Source of the DNA: Bacillus sp. FJAT-50079
GTDB lineage: Bacteria; Bacillota; Bacilli; Bacillales; Bacillaceae_C
DNA: 64,000 nt
Direction: 5' to 3'
Assembly (NCBI RefSeq): GCF_018343515.1
Contig: NZ_JAGYPD010000006.1
Coordinates: forward strand, 1 to 64,000
Each line of letters opens with the position of its first letter. The stretch's first letter is position 1. The position numbers and the translations under genes were made by a program. Of this stretch, positions 26,522 to 35,206 are shown one piece after another. Below the pieces are notes generated by a model. It had not been told where the DNA came from and did not search any database. It saw only the letters and a list, made by a program, of their open reading frames with translations.

Positions 26522-27634
26522 GAACAACCACTCGCGCCATATTCAGTCTGTAACCTAGCCGCTGTCAACTTAGCAGAGATGGTCGACCGCAAAAATAAAA
26601 CGGTTGATTTTGAAAAGCTAGAGCAGACAGTAAAAGTTGGCGTGAGAATGCAAGATAATGTCATCGACGCAACGCCATATTTCTTAGAAGATAATAAAAA
26701 GCAAGCACTTGGCGAACGCCGTGTTGGCCTAGGAGTCATGGGTCTAGCTGACTTATTAATCTATTGTGAAAAAGAATATGGATCACCTGAAGGCAATGAG
26801 CTTGTTGATCAAGTATTTGAAGCTATTGCAACAACTGCTTATCGTGAGTCTGTGGAGCTTGCAAAAGAAAAAGGCAGCTTCCCATTCTTAAACGGAGACT
26901 CGGAGGAAGAAACAAACAGATTGCGTGAAGCATTCATCAATACTGGATATATGAAGCAAATGCCAGAAGATGTGCGTGCAGCGATATTAGAAACGGGAAT
27001 CAGAAACTCTCATTTATTGACAGTTGCTCCGACGGGAAGTACTGGAACAATGGTTGGCGTTTCAACAGGCTTAGAGCCATATTTCTCTTTCACCTACTAT
27101 CGTAGCGGGCGTCTCGGTAAGTTCATTGAAGTGAAGGCAGATATTGTTGAAGATTACTTACAAGATCATCCAAATGCTGATCCGGATCAACTTCCACATT
27201 GGTTTGTGACGGCAATGTCACTTAAACCTGAAGCACATGCGGATGTACAATGTGTCATTCAGCGTTGGATTGATAGCTCGATTTCAAAAACGGTTAACGC
27301 GCCAAAAGGCTATTCCGTTGAACAAGTTGAGAAAGTGTATGAGCGTCTATACAAAGGTGGAGCAAAAGGCGGTACGGTATACGTAGATGGAAGCCGCGAT
27401 TCACAAGTGCTCACATTAAAAGCCGAAGAAAATCAAATGGATGCAAGCGAACAGCTTGAATTTCAACAACCAGTCGTATTAGTCGATACGATTCAAGATG
27501 TACGCTCCACGAGTGTAACAATTGGATCGGAAGTTGGTAACACATGCCCAGTCTGCCGAAAAGGACAAGTAAAAGAAATCGGTGGCTGCAATACATGTGA
27601 CAATTGTAATGCCCAATTAAAATGTGGTTTATAA
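26522..27634 (+). CDS. nrdJ: NrdJ ribonucleotide reductase, exon 2
   Basis: The exon has 370 codons and opens with GAA for the catalytic Glu481 of NPCGEQPL. It continues with PYSVCNLAAVNLAEM, ATPYFLEDN, the loop TVAPTGSTGTMVGVS, and the C-terminal zinc-binding tail CPVCRKGQ...CNTCDNCNAQLKCGL, which carries the redox-active cysteines of this family. It starts directly at the 3' splice site and has no translation start of its own; the ATG at 26579 is internal. A strong terminator follows. Confidence 0.93.
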   Translation, partial: EQPLAPYSVCNLAAVNLAEMVDRKNKTVDFEKLEQTVKVGVRMQDNVIDATPYFLEDNKKQALGERRVGLGVMGLADLLIYCEKEYGSPEGNELVDQVFEAIATTAYRESVELAKEKGSFPFLNGDSEEETNRLREAFINTGYMKQMPEDVRAAILETGIRNSHLLTVAPTGSTGTMVGVSTGLEPYFSFTYYRSGRLGKFIEVKADIVEDYLQDHPNADPDQLPHWFVTAMSLKPEAHADVQCVIQRWIDSSISKTVNAPKGYSVEQVEKVYERLYKGGAKGGTVYVDGSRDSQVLTLKAEENQMDASEQLEFQQPVVLVDTIQDVRSTSVTIGSEVGNTCPVCRKGQVKEIGGCNTCDNCNAQLKCGL

Positions 27635-27643
27635 TAAGCAGTA

Positions 27644-27690
27644 AAACAAACAAGCTAGTCGTATTTTTACGACTGGCTTGTTTGTTGTTC
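27644..27690 (+). terminator. nrdJ terminator
   Basis: A long stem (ACAAACAAGC-TAGTCGTA against TACGACT-GGCTTGTTTGT) ends in TTGTTC, ten bases after nrdJ. Confidence 0.85.
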
Positions 27691-27747
27691 TAATTCACTC
27701 CCACGGTGCTTACATTTAATAAGAAGCTTTGCTAAGGGAGGGAGAAT

Positions 27748-28632
27748 ATGGACATTGATGCCGTATTTTCGGGAGGAGGCGTAAGGGGCTTTGCATTAGT
27801 TGGTGCAATTGAAGTATTGGAGGAAAAAGGGTTTGTTTTTAAAGATGTTGCGGGTACGAGTGCTGGATCCATCGTAGCTGCGTTTCTTGCGTCCGGTTAT
27901 CATAGCGAGGAAATTAAAGCGATGTTAAATACTCTTGGAGTAAAAGCGTTTATGGATCAAAGAAAAACACTTCTGCCTTTTGCGATTTCCAAATGGTTAT
28001 TATTATTTTGGAGGATGGGATTGTATAAAGGAGAAGCATTAGAAGAATGGATTGCAAAGCAATTAGCACATAAAGGAGTCTATACTTTCGCTGATCTGCC
28101 GAAAAATAAATTACGTGTTATAGCATCTGATTTAACTAATGGGAGAATGCTTGTCTTGCCTGATGATTTGGGTGATTATGGAATTCCCAAAGAAACCTTT
28201 CCAGTTGCAAAGGCGATTCGGATGAGCTGTGGCTTGCCCTATTTTTTTGAACCAGTGAGAATGCGTTCACTTTCAGGAGTAGATATTATTGTTGATGGAG
28301 GAATACTCAGTAATTTTCCGATGTGGCTATTTCAAAAAGATAAGCTGCGGCCGAAAAGACCAGTAATCGGATTAAAACTAAGTCAAAATTTTGAGGAAGC
28401 ACCGAAAATGAACATTCGGAATGGGCTCCAATTATTTGAAGCTCTTTTTCAAACGATGAAAGATGCACATGATGCTAAATATATTTCTCGAAAACATGAA
28501 AAGAATATCATTTTTATTCCTACGAGTGAAGCGTCTACTGCTGAATTTGCGCTATCAGACGAAAAAAAAGCCGCTCTCATCGAAAGCGGACGGGTGCGGG
28601 CAACGGAATTTTTGAAGACTTGGACGTATTAA
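27748..28632 (+). CDS. yqhO: Patatin-like phospholipase YqhO
   Basis: The 294-residue product has the patatin oxyanion motif SGGGVRG (residues 8-14), the nucleophile GTSAG (Ser38) and the catalytic Asp in VDGGILSNFP. It is predicted to be a lipid acyl hydrolase; the substrate is unknown. A ribosome site (AAGGGAGGGAG) precedes ATG 27748. The end overlaps the end of converging yqhP by four bases, so no separate terminator is visible. Confidence 0.9.
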   Translation: MDIDAVFSGGGVRGFALVGAIEVLEEKGFVFKDVAGTSAGSIVAAFLASGYHSEEIKAMLNTLGVKAFMDQRKTLLPFAISKWLLLFWRMGLYKGEALEEWIAKQLAHKGVYTFADLPKNKLRVIASDLTNGRMLVLPDDLGDYGIPKETFPVAKAIRMSCGLPYFFEPVRMRSLSGVDIIVDGGILSNFPMWLFQKDKLRPKRPVIGLKLSQNFEEAPKMNIRNGLQLFEALFQTMKDAHDAKYISRKHEKNIIFIPTSEASTAEFALSDEKKAALIESGRVRATEFLKTWTY

Positions 28633-28982
28633 AAAATCGCACGATCCTTCTTCTTGCCCTTTTTTCCTTCAATCACTGTTAAATGCGCTGCTGATCTTTT
28701 ACGCAAAGGTTTTACTTTAGCTGAGCTACTTTGTTTAGAAGGGGTTTGCCTATGTTTCATTCGTTTTTTCGATTGTTTGGCAGCTTTAGCAAATGATCTG
28801 TACTCACCTGCTCCTGGTCTTCTTCCACTCAAAAATCTATACACTCCAAAAATAGCAGCTGCGACCACAATGATGAAGATTACTTGTTTCATGAGTCCGA
28901 GTGGGTTCGTAAATAATGATGAACCTAACCCAATTGCAGCAAATACTAGAATCCCAATAAAAAACCAGTTTCGTACATTCAA
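28629..28982 (-). CDS. yqhP: YqhP-like small membrane protein
   Basis: The 117-residue product has two N-terminal membrane helices (WFFIGILVFAAIGLGSSLF and QVIFIIVVAAAIFGVYRFL) and a strongly basic cytoplasmic tail (KAAKQSKKRMKHRQ, GKKGKKKDR). TTG 28982 is chosen because GAGGAGG lies eight bases before it; the in-frame GTG at 28991 overlaps that ribosome site. Position between yqhO and yqhQ supports YqhP. Function is unknown. Confidence 0.78.
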   Translation of the reverse strand: MNVRNWFFIGILVFAAIGLGSSLFTNPLGLMKQVIFIIVVAAAIFGVYRFLSGRRPGAGEYRSFAKAAKQSKKRMKHRQTPSKQSSSAKVKPLRKRSAAHLTVIEGKKGKKKDRAIF

Positions 28983-29035
28983 GAGTGCCACCTCCTCGGG
29001 AGTATTTTTCCCTAAAAGTACAGCTAATATACTAA

Positions 29036-29980
29036 TTAGACAATTATTTCTCTATTTCCTGCTTCTTCTTTTTCTTTTTCCACTTTTAGTAATTCGTTAA
29101 ACGAGGCAATTGCAACTTCTACTTGTTTATTGTCAGGTTCTTTCGTTGTAAGAAGCTGCAGCCATAGCCCTGGATAGCCGAGAAATCGAAGAACTGGGAC
29201 ATGGCGAAGTTTATTCGTTAATTGAAGAACTTCAAAAGAAACACCTAGTACAACTGGAATTAGAGCGAGTCTGTTTAAAATACGCACAATTAATGGGTCA
29301 GTTGGAACAAGTAAATAAATAAAAACTCCGATTACTACTGTGAACAAAATAAAGCTGCTTCCACATCGATAATGTAATCTAGAAGCTGACTGGACATTTT
29401 CCACTGTCAATTCTAAATCATTTTCATAAGCATTAATTACTTTATGCTCAGCCCCATGATATTGGAAAACGCGCTTAACCATTGGGGTTAAAGAAATAAA
29501 ATAAATATAGCCAAGCAGTAGAATGAGCTTGAATAAGCCTTCAATTAATACTTGAGCCACATCTCCAGGAAAGATAGGCTTTGTAAGAGCTGCTAAAAAG
29601 ACAGGCACAAGTGTAAAAATAAATTTAGAAAATAGAAAGGAAAGGACACCGATTGCAGCAACACTTAAAATTAATGTTGTTTTCGACATTTTTTCGCTTT
29701 CAATTTTTTTATCATCTTCCGGATCGACATCGTATCGATCGGTTGAAAAGGTTAAATGTTGTGAGCCTGTTGCACTTGCTTCAATTATTGCAACGATCCC
29801 ACGAATGAAAGGGATCTTTTTTAAAGCTTGCAACGCCGGTCTTTGTTTACGTGGCATATGAAAATATTCGATTGAATCATCTTTTCTTCGGATCGCCGTT
29901 ACCATATGATGCTTGCCACCGAACATTACTCCTTCAACGACCGCTTGCCCTCCATACGTTCCTTTTTGTGAATGTTTCAT
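29036..29980 (-). CDS. yqhQ: YqhQ, DUF1385 membrane protein
   Basis: The 314-residue polytopic protein has the DUF1385 marks YGGQAVVEGVMFGG near the N-terminus, the metal-ligand-like YHGAEHKVINAYE, and RLHYRCGSSFILF. Four or more membrane helices lie between about residues 100 and 250. The HGAEHK motif resembles a metalloprotease or metal-binding site, but no activity is established. It is separated by about 50 bases from yqhP on the same strand and is divergent from yqhR. Confidence 0.9.
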   Translation of the reverse strand: MKHSQKGTYGGQAVVEGVMFGGKHHMVTAIRRKDDSIEYFHMPRKQRPALQALKKIPFIRGIVAIIEASATGSQHLTFSTDRYDVDPEDDKKIESEKMSKTTLILSVAAIGVLSFLFSKFIFTLVPVFLAALTKPIFPGDVAQVLIEGLFKLILLLGYIYFISLTPMVKRVFQYHGAEHKVINAYENDLELTVENVQSASRLHYRCGSSFILFTVVIGVFIYLLVPTDPLIVRILNRLALIPVVLGVSFEVLQLTNKLRHVPVLRFLGYPGLWLQLLTTKEPDNKQVEVAIASFNELLKVEKEKEEAGNREIIV

Positions 29981-30114
29981 TATAGCACCAACTTCATTGA
30001 TTGTAATTTTTAGTTATTCTAAGTGTACTAAAGAAATGAAAAATTCACCAGTGCTAATAATTTTGTGAGGAAAATTTCGGTTGCTTGGACAAACTATGAT
30101 TGGAGGTGGGTACG

Positions 30115-30600
30115 ATGGAAAGAAAATCAACGATCGATGCATATCAAATATCACTTACACATTTAACGATTTTGACGGGTTTTATCGCAGGAGTTTTCGG
30201 AACGGGATTTCATTATCTCGCTCATTATTTTCATTTAACATCCATTCATCCTACCGTTGTTTTTGCCGCTCTAAGCGGGAAATGGAAGGTAACATGGATT
30301 GGTTTTGTCGTTGCACTTTTAATATACGGTATTTTATCGATTGTGGCGGCCGCACTTTATTATGTTCTTTTACGGAAGCGTAATTCAATCGTATGGGGCA
30401 TGATGTATGGAGTGGTGACATTCATTCTTGTTTTTTTTGTGTTTTATCCGATCCTCCTTGGAGGAGAGCCGATTTGGAAAAAAGACTTTATCACATTTTG
30501 TACAGAAATTTGCTTTTATTTACTGTATGGAACGTTTATTGGCTATTCGATCTCGTATGAATATGAAGAACAGCTTCATATAAAGGAATTTAGCGATTAG
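30115..30600 (+). CDS. yqhR: YqhR family membrane protein
   Basis: The 161-residue product has four membrane helices (LTILTGFIAGVFGTGFHYL, WIGFVVALLIYGILSIVAAALYYVLL, MMYGVVTFILVFFVFYPILL, FYLLYGTFIGYSI). ATG 30115 with TTGGAGGTG upstream is the start. It matches YqhR in size and place between yqhQ and aroQ. Function is unknown. Confidence 0.85.
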   Translation: MERKSTIDAYQISLTHLTILTGFIAGVFGTGFHYLAHYFHLTSIHPTVVFAALSGKWKVTWIGFVVALLIYGILSIVAAALYYVLLRKRNSIVWGMMYGVVTFILVFFVFYPILLGGEPIWKKDFITFCTEICFYLLYGTFIGYSISYEYEEQLHIKEFSD

Positions 30601-30679
30601 TTTAATTAATGTTAGGATTGGCATGCACGTTTATGGTAGAATATTCATGGCGAATATCCTATTGTAAGGTGTGGAAATA

Positions 30680-31123
30680 ATGAAAATTCTTTTATTAAAT
30701 GGCCCTAATTTAAACATGCTTGGTAAACGTGAACCAGGAATTTACGGGACACAAACATTGCAGCAATTGGAAGAAAAATTAATCGAAATTGGCAACATGG
30801 ATGGAATTGAGATCAATTGTAAGCAATCTAATTATGAAGGTACATTGATTGATGACATTCATGGAGCGATGGACAATGGTTATAGTGGGATCCTCATTAA
30901 TCCCGGTGCTTTAACCCATTATAGTATTGCTTTACGGGATGCAATCGCAGCCATCGATTTACCAGTTATTGAAATACATATATCTAATATTCATGCACGT
31001 GAAGAATTTAGAAAAAATTCTGTGACTGCACCTGTTGTCATCGGGCAAATTGCCGGATTTGGTTTTTACGGATACGAACTTGGTTTACTTGCAATGAAGG
31101 ACTATTTGCGAGGGAGAGGATAG
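30680..31123 (+). CDS. aroQ: 3-dehydroquinate dehydratase, type II
   Basis: The 147-residue product is a complete type II dehydroquinase of the shikimate pathway. It shows LLNGPNLNMLGKREPGIYG (flexible loop with catalytic Arg and Tyr), QSNYEG, NPGALTHYS, EIHISNIHAREEFR (catalytic His) and the C-terminal GFGFYGYELGL. The family is a dodecamer. ATG 30680 follows AAGGTG; GTG 30671 overlaps it. One base separates it from papA, so they are cotranscribed. A second shikimate gene, aroK, is also in this window. Confidence 0.95.
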   Translation: MKILLLNGPNLNMLGKREPGIYGTQTLQQLEEKLIEIGNMDGIEINCKQSNYEGTLIDDIHGAMDNGYSGILINPGALTHYSIALRDAIAAIDLPVIEIHISNIHAREEFRKNSVTAPVVIGQIAGFGFYGYELGLLAMKDYLRGRG

Positions 31124-31124
31124 G

Positions 31125-32186
31125 ATGAAGAAACTAGATAAGCTTCGTAAACAATTCGATCACTATCAAATTGACGGTTTGTTAATTTCAAGCACATACA
31201 ATCGCCGCTATGTGACGAATTTTACAGGAACGGCTGGGGTAGCTCTTATCAGTGCTGATAAAGCGATGTTTATTACCGATTTCCGTTATACGGAGCAGGC
31301 TGAAAAACAGGCTAAAGACTTTCATATTGTCCAGCATTCAGGATCACTTATTAAAGAAGTAGCAGAAAAAGTGAAAGAATTAGGAATTCGTAAGCTAGGG
31401 TTCGAACAGGATCATATGCCATATGCGATCTGGCATGAGTACAAAGAAGCCGTTGATGCCGAGCTTGTGCCCGTTTCAAATTGCATTGAAAACATGCGGT
31501 TAATTAAAACAAATGATGAAATCGGTGTGATTAAAGAAGCGGCAGATATTGCCGATGCTGCTTTTAAACATATCACGGAATTTATTAAACCAGGGTTAAC
31601 CGAATTAGACGTTGCCAATGAGCTTGAATTTTTCATGAGAAAATGCGGTGCAACGTCATCATCCTTTGATATTATTGTGGCTTCTGGTGTACGATCTGCT
31701 TTGCCGCATGGAGTTGCAACCGACAAAATCATTGAACTAGGCGATATGATTACGCTCGATTTTGGAGCGCTCCATAAAGGATATGTTTCTGATATTACAC
31801 GAACGGTTGCGGTTGGGGAGCCATCTGCACAGTTAAAAGAAGTATATGATGTCGTACTGGAGGCACAGCTGCATGCAATGGAGCAAATTAAGCCCGGAAT
31901 GACGGGGATTGAAGCAGATGCGCTAGCACGCGATATTATTGCTGCAAAAGGCTTTGGTAAGCAGTTTGGGCATTCGCTCGGTCATGGAATCGGTCTTGAA
32001 GTCCATGAAGGCCCTGGCTTGTCCTTTCGCTCTAAAGTGAAGCTTGAAAAAGGAATGGTCGTAACGGTCGAACCGGGAATTTATTTACCGGGAATCGGCG
32101 GAGTAAGAATTGAAGATGATATCGTCATAACGGAAACGGGTAATGAAACATTGACGCATTCAACGAAGAATTTGCTTATTTTATAA
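31125..32186 (+). CDS. papA: Xaa-Pro aminopeptidase (M24B)
   Basis: The 353-residue enzyme has the creatinase-like N-domain (about 1-130) and the pita-bread metallopeptidase domain. Metal ligands are seen in [17 protein letters not shown] (two Asp), [15 protein letters not shown] (His) and [18 protein letters not shown] (two Glu). It removes residues in front of proline. In B. subtilis this gene (yqhT) lies just before efp, and the pairing makes sense because EF-P helps translation through polyproline. Confidence 0.94.
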   Translation: MKKLDKLRKQFDHYQIDGLLISSTYNRRYVTNFTGTAGVALISADKAMFITDFRYTEQAEKQAKDFHIVQHSGSLIKEVAEKVKELGIRKLGFEQDHMPYAIWHEYKEAVDAELVPVSNCIENMRLIKTNDEIGVIKEAADIADAAFKHITEFIKPGLTELDVANELEFFMRKCGATSSSFDIIVASGVRSALPHGVATDKIIELGDMITLDFGALHKGYVSDITRTVAVGEPSAQLKEVYDVVLEAQLHAMEQIKPGMTGIEADALARDIIAAKGFGKQFGHSLGHGIGLEVHEGPGLSFRSKVKLEKGMVVTVEPGIYLPGIGGVRIEDDIVITETGNETLTHSTKNLLIL

Positions 32187-32205
32187 TGAACGAGGAGGAA
32201 ACAGA

Positions 32206-32763
32206 ATGATTTCAGTAAATGATTTTCGCACAGGATTAACAATTGAGGTAGATGGCGGCATTTGGCGGGTAATGGATTTCCAACATGTTAAGCCGGGAAA
32301 AGGGGCTGCGTTTGTTCGTTCTAAATTAAGAAACTTACGTAATGGCGCGATCCAAGAAAAAACATTCCGAGCTGGTGAAAAGGTTGGAAGAGCGCAAATT
32401 GATAATCGAACAATGCAATATTTGTATGCGAGCGGTGATATGCACGTATTTATGGACAACACATCATATGAGCAAATCGAATTGCCAGCATCACAAATCG
32501 AATATGAATTGAAGTTTTTAAAAGAAAACATGGAAGTTCATATTATGATGTATCAAGGAGAAACATTAGGTGTTGAGCTTCCTGTTAACGTTGAACTAGA
32601 GGTGGTTGAAACGGAACCAGGAATTAAGGGTGACACAGCTTCAGGCGGACATAAACCAGCTAAAATGGAAACAGGTCTAACTGTCAACGTACCGTTTTTT
32701 GTGAACGTTGGAGACAAGCTCGTCATTAATACGTCAGAGGGTTCATACGTTTCAAGAGCATAA
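32206..32763 (+). CDS. efp: Elongation factor P
   Basis: The 185-residue EF-P has three beta-barrel domains. The loop [12 protein letters not shown] carries Lys32, the residue that is post-translationally extended (5-aminopentanol type in B. subtilis). C-terminal motifs are [18 protein letters not shown] and YVSRA. It rescues ribosomes stalled at proline runs. ACGAGGAGGAAAC precedes the ATG. It is the last gene of aroQ-papA-efp. Confidence 0.97.
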   Translation: MISVNDFRTGLTIEVDGGIWRVMDFQHVKPGKGAAFVRSKLRNLRNGAIQEKTFRAGEKVGRAQIDNRTMQYLYASGDMHVFMDNTSYEQIELPASQIEYELKFLKENMEVHIMMYQGETLGVELPVNVELEVVETEPGIKGDTASGGHKPAKMETGLTVNVPFFVNVGDKLVINTSEGSYVSRA

Positions 32764-32789
32764 TTATTTAAAAGTATAATACATGAATA

Positions 32790-32857
32790 AAAGAAATAAG
32801 GGTGTTTAAAAAGTCAATTTCTCTGGCTTTTTGAACACCCTTATTTCTTTTTTTCTA
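32790..32857 (+). terminator. efp terminator, very long stem
   Basis: A stem of about 23 bp (AAGAAATAAGGGTGTTTAAAAAG against CTTTTTGAACACCCTTATTTCTT) with a T run on the right. The inner part (GTTTAAAAAG ... CTTTTTGAAC) has the same ends as the family C intergenic repeats. Confidence 0.85.
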
Positions 32858-32858
32858 T

Positions 32859-32961
32859 AATTGCGCAACTTCGGGGTGGAATTGCGCGCCTTTTTGATTA
32901 ATTGCGTATTTTTTTGATTAATTGCGCCAGTTCAAGGCTTAATTGCGCAACTTCAAAAAAG
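32859..32961. repeat. Five tandem 20-21 bp units beginning AATTGCG
   Basis: Units start at 32859, 32880, 32900, 32920 and 32941. Each begins AATTGCG and continues with variable text such as CAACTTC or TTTTTGATT. Spacing is 21, 20, 20 and 21 bases, so all units face the same side of the helix. The array lies between the efp terminator and the spoIIIA promoter region and has no reading frame. Confidence 0.85.
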
Positions 32962-32997
32962 ACTCGACTAGGCACGGCTTTGTTCCTTAAAAAATTT

Positions 32998-33026
32998 TTC
33001 ATATATTAAGCTTGGCCGAATACATA
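32998..33026 (+). promoter_or_regulatory. Candidate sigma-E promoter of spoIIIA
   Basis: TTCATATATT followed at about 11-13 bases by GAATACATA resembles the sigma-E pattern (ATATT, then CATACA-T). It lies about 35-60 bases before spoIIIAA, which is a known sigma-E operon. The -10 match is imperfect. Confidence 0.45.
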
Positions 33027-33060
33027 TGAAGTAGTGGGAGCTGTGGAAAGGAGGAGTGAG

Positions 33061-33990
33061 ATGGAGACGGTACTGCCATTTTTAGCTAGGCAAATAAAGG
33101 AGTTACTCGTTTGCCTGCCTCTGCACGTACAGGAGGAAATCGAAGAAATTAGATTAAGAGTTAGCCGCCCTGTGGAAATTTGTGCAGGCGGACAGCCTCA
33201 TTTTCTTCCCTATGTTTTCACAAAAAGTGATGCGGACCAGTTCATTAGTAAATTAGGAAATCATTCTTTTTATACTTTGGATGAGGAATTGCAAAAAGGA
33301 TATATAACGATTGCTGGCGGTCATCGCATCGGCTTAGCTGGAAAAGTAATTTTGGAAAATGGATCTGTGAAAGCAATTAGGCATGTTGCCTCATTTAATA
33401 TTCGCATCGCTCGGGAAAAAATCGGAATTGCTAAAAGTTATCTTCCCTTTTTATATGAACATGGATGGAAAAATACAATCATTATTGGTCCACCGCAAAC
33501 GGGAAAAACAACATTATTAAGAGATATTGCAAGGCTTGCTTCGATGGGGATGGATGATCGAAACATTCCAGCTGTAAAAGTAGGAATCGTTGATGAGCGT
33601 TCAGAAATCGCCGGCTGTGTTCATGGTACTCCTCAATTGCAATTTGGACCACGTGTGGATGTGCTTGATGCTTGTCCGAAAGCAGAAGGGATGATGATGT
33701 TAATCCGCTCGATGAGTCCCGAGCTATTAATCGTCGATGAGATTGGTCGACCAGAAGATAGCGAGGCGATTTTAGAAGCGGTTAATGCTGGCATTCGTTT
33801 AGTGATGACGACGCATGGGCGTGATTTTCAAGAAATAAAGAAACGTCCGATTTTGCAACCAATCATTGAACAACAAGTGTTTGAGCGCGTCATACAATTA
33901 TCAGGTGAAAACAAACGTGGCAAGATGAGCGCTGTCATGGATGGGAGCGGATTTCCGCTTCATAAAAAGGGTGGGCTCGTCATATGCTGA
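33061..33990 (+). CDS. spoIIIAA: SpoIIIAA, secretion ATPase-like engulfment protein
   Basis: The 309-residue AAA-type ATPase has Walker A GPPQTGKTT (residues 143-151), VDERSEIAG and Walker B LLIVDEIGRPED. It is the motor-like part of the SpoIIIA-SpoIIQ channel between mother cell and forespore, related to type II/IV secretion ATPases. ATG 33061 follows AAAGGAGGAGTGAG; the frame from 33034 covers that ribosome site. First gene of eight. Overlaps spoIIIAB by seven bases. Confidence 0.96.
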   Translation: METVLPFLARQIKELLVCLPLHVQEEIEEIRLRVSRPVEICAGGQPHFLPYVFTKSDADQFISKLGNHSFYTLDEELQKGYITIAGGHRIGLAGKVILENGSVKAIRHVASFNIRIAREKIGIAKSYLPFLYEHGWKNTIIIGPPQTGKTTLLRDIARLASMGMDDRNIPAVKVGIVDERSEIAGCVHGTPQLQFGPRVDVLDACPKAEGMMMLIRSMSPELLIVDEIGRPEDSEAILEAVNAGIRLVMTTHGRDFQEIKKRPILQPIIEQQVFERVIQLSGENKRGKMSAVMDGSGFPLHKKGGLVIC

Positions 33991-34499
33991 AAATTATCGG
34001 TGCGATTTTCATTGTTTGTGCAACGACATGGGCTGGTTTTGGTTTTTCAAAACGTTTAAGCGACCGAACAAAGCAGCTCAGGCACTTTAGAAGCTCCCTA
34101 CAAACATTAGAGGCAGAAATTATGTACAGCCATGCACCATTGGGAGAGGCGGCCCGAAGGATTGCAGCACAGCTGTCAGAACCGATTTCTCTTCAATATC
34201 AATCATTTTCAGAAAAGTTAACAGAGGCAAATGCGACCGTTTCATCTGCTTGGGAACAGAGTTTACGTGAATTATGGCCCAAGACGGCTTTGCAAAAAAG
34301 TGAATACGAAATTCTTCAACAATTTGGAGAGAACCTCGGTAAGCATGATCGGATGACCGAGCAAAAGCAAATCATGCTCACATTATCCCATCTTGAACGA
34401 GAAGAAGAAAATGCACGTGATAAACAAAAAAACTATGAAAAAATGGCCAAAAGCCTGGGGCTATTAACAGGAATTCTTTTCATCATATTGCTTATGTAG
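33984..34499 (+). CDS. spoIIIAB: SpoIIIAB
   Basis: The 171-residue membrane protein has an N-terminal membrane segment (IIGAIFIVCATTWAGFGF), a helical cytoplasmic domain (RHFRSSLQTLEAEIMYSHAPLGEAARR) and a C-terminal hydrophobic end (LGLLTGILFIILLM). It resembles the GspF-like half of a secretion platform. The start overlaps spoIIIAA. A 69-base gap precedes spoIIIAC. Confidence 0.94.
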   Translation: MLKIIGAIFIVCATTWAGFGFSKRLSDRTKQLRHFRSSLQTLEAEIMYSHAPLGEAARRIAAQLSEPISLQYQSFSEKLTEANATVSSAWEQSLRELWPKTALQKSEYEILQQFGENLGKHDRMTEQKQIMLTLSHLEREEENARDKQKNYEKMAKSLGLLTGILFIILLM

Positions 34500-34568
34500 T
34501 GGATGGCGAGAGTGCAATGAGGCGATCAGTGGTCGACTTATGCTTTTTGGATGAATGGGGGAAAAGTG

Positions 34569-34772
34569 ATGGGGATTGATGTAGATGTCATATTTAAAAT
34601 AGCGGGAGTCGGAATTGTTGTTGCTTTTCTCCATACAATTCTTGATCAAGTAGGGAAAAAAGAATATGCGCAATGGGTAACTCTTTTCGGATTTATTTAC
34701 ATTTTATTTTTAGTTGTAACGATCGTTGACGGTCTCTTTCAAAAAATAAGATCGGTCTTTTTATTCCAGTGA
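34569..34772 (+). CDS. spoIIIAC: SpoIIIAC
   Basis: The 67-residue protein has two membrane helices and is almost identical in pattern to B. subtilis SpoIIIAC: MGIDVDVIFKIAGVGIV, AFLHTILDQVGKKEYAQW, VTLFGFIYILFLV. ATG 34569 follows GGGGGAAAAGTG, which excludes the earlier ATG at 34551. Membrane part of the mother-cell channel complex. Confidence 0.95.
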   Translation: MGIDVDVIFKIAGVGIVVAFLHTILDQVGKKEYAQWVTLFGFIYILFLVVTIVDGLFQKIRSVFLFQ

Positions 34773-34784
34773 TGGGAGGGATCC

Positions 34785-35180
34785 GTGATCGCGATTTTAC
34801 AAATAGCCGGGATCGCTTTAATCACAACGTTTCTCGCCTTAGCAATTAAAGAACAGAAGCCTAATTTTGCGTTCTTACTCGTCTTGTTTGTTGGCAGCGG
34901 TATTTTCATTTTCTTACTCGATCAAATCCAATTGATCATTCGCTTAATTGAACAATTAGCATCAAGTGCGAATGTCAATGTAATGTACGTGAAAACGATT
35001 CTAAAAATCATCGGAATCGCCTATATCGCTGAATTTGCTGCACATATTAGCAAGGATGCAGGTCTAGGAGCGATGGCGGCAAAAGTGGAGTTAGCTGGAA
35101 AAATATTAATTTTAGCATTAGCTGTACCAATATTAACTGCAATGATCGAAACCATCATCCAAATGATGCCCGTAAGATAA
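34785..35180 (+). CDS. spoIIIAD: SpoIIIAD
   Basis: A 131-residue protein with about four membrane helices, related to SpoIIIAC (KEQKPNFAFLLVLFVG, IGIAYIAEFAAHISKDAGLGAMAAKVELAGKI). The AAEFA-like segment and the C-terminal VPILTAMIETIIQM are typical. Start GTG 34785 has GGGAGGG upstream. Part of the engulfment channel. Confidence 0.94.
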   Translation: MIAILQIAGIALITTFLALAIKEQKPNFAFLLVLFVGSGIFIFLLDQIQLIIRLIEQLASSANVNVMYVKTILKIIGIAYIAEFAAHISKDAGLGAMAAKVELAGKILILALAVPILTAMIETIIQMMPVR

Positions 35181-35206
35181 TGCACTGTTTGATCGGAGTG
35201 GACGTT

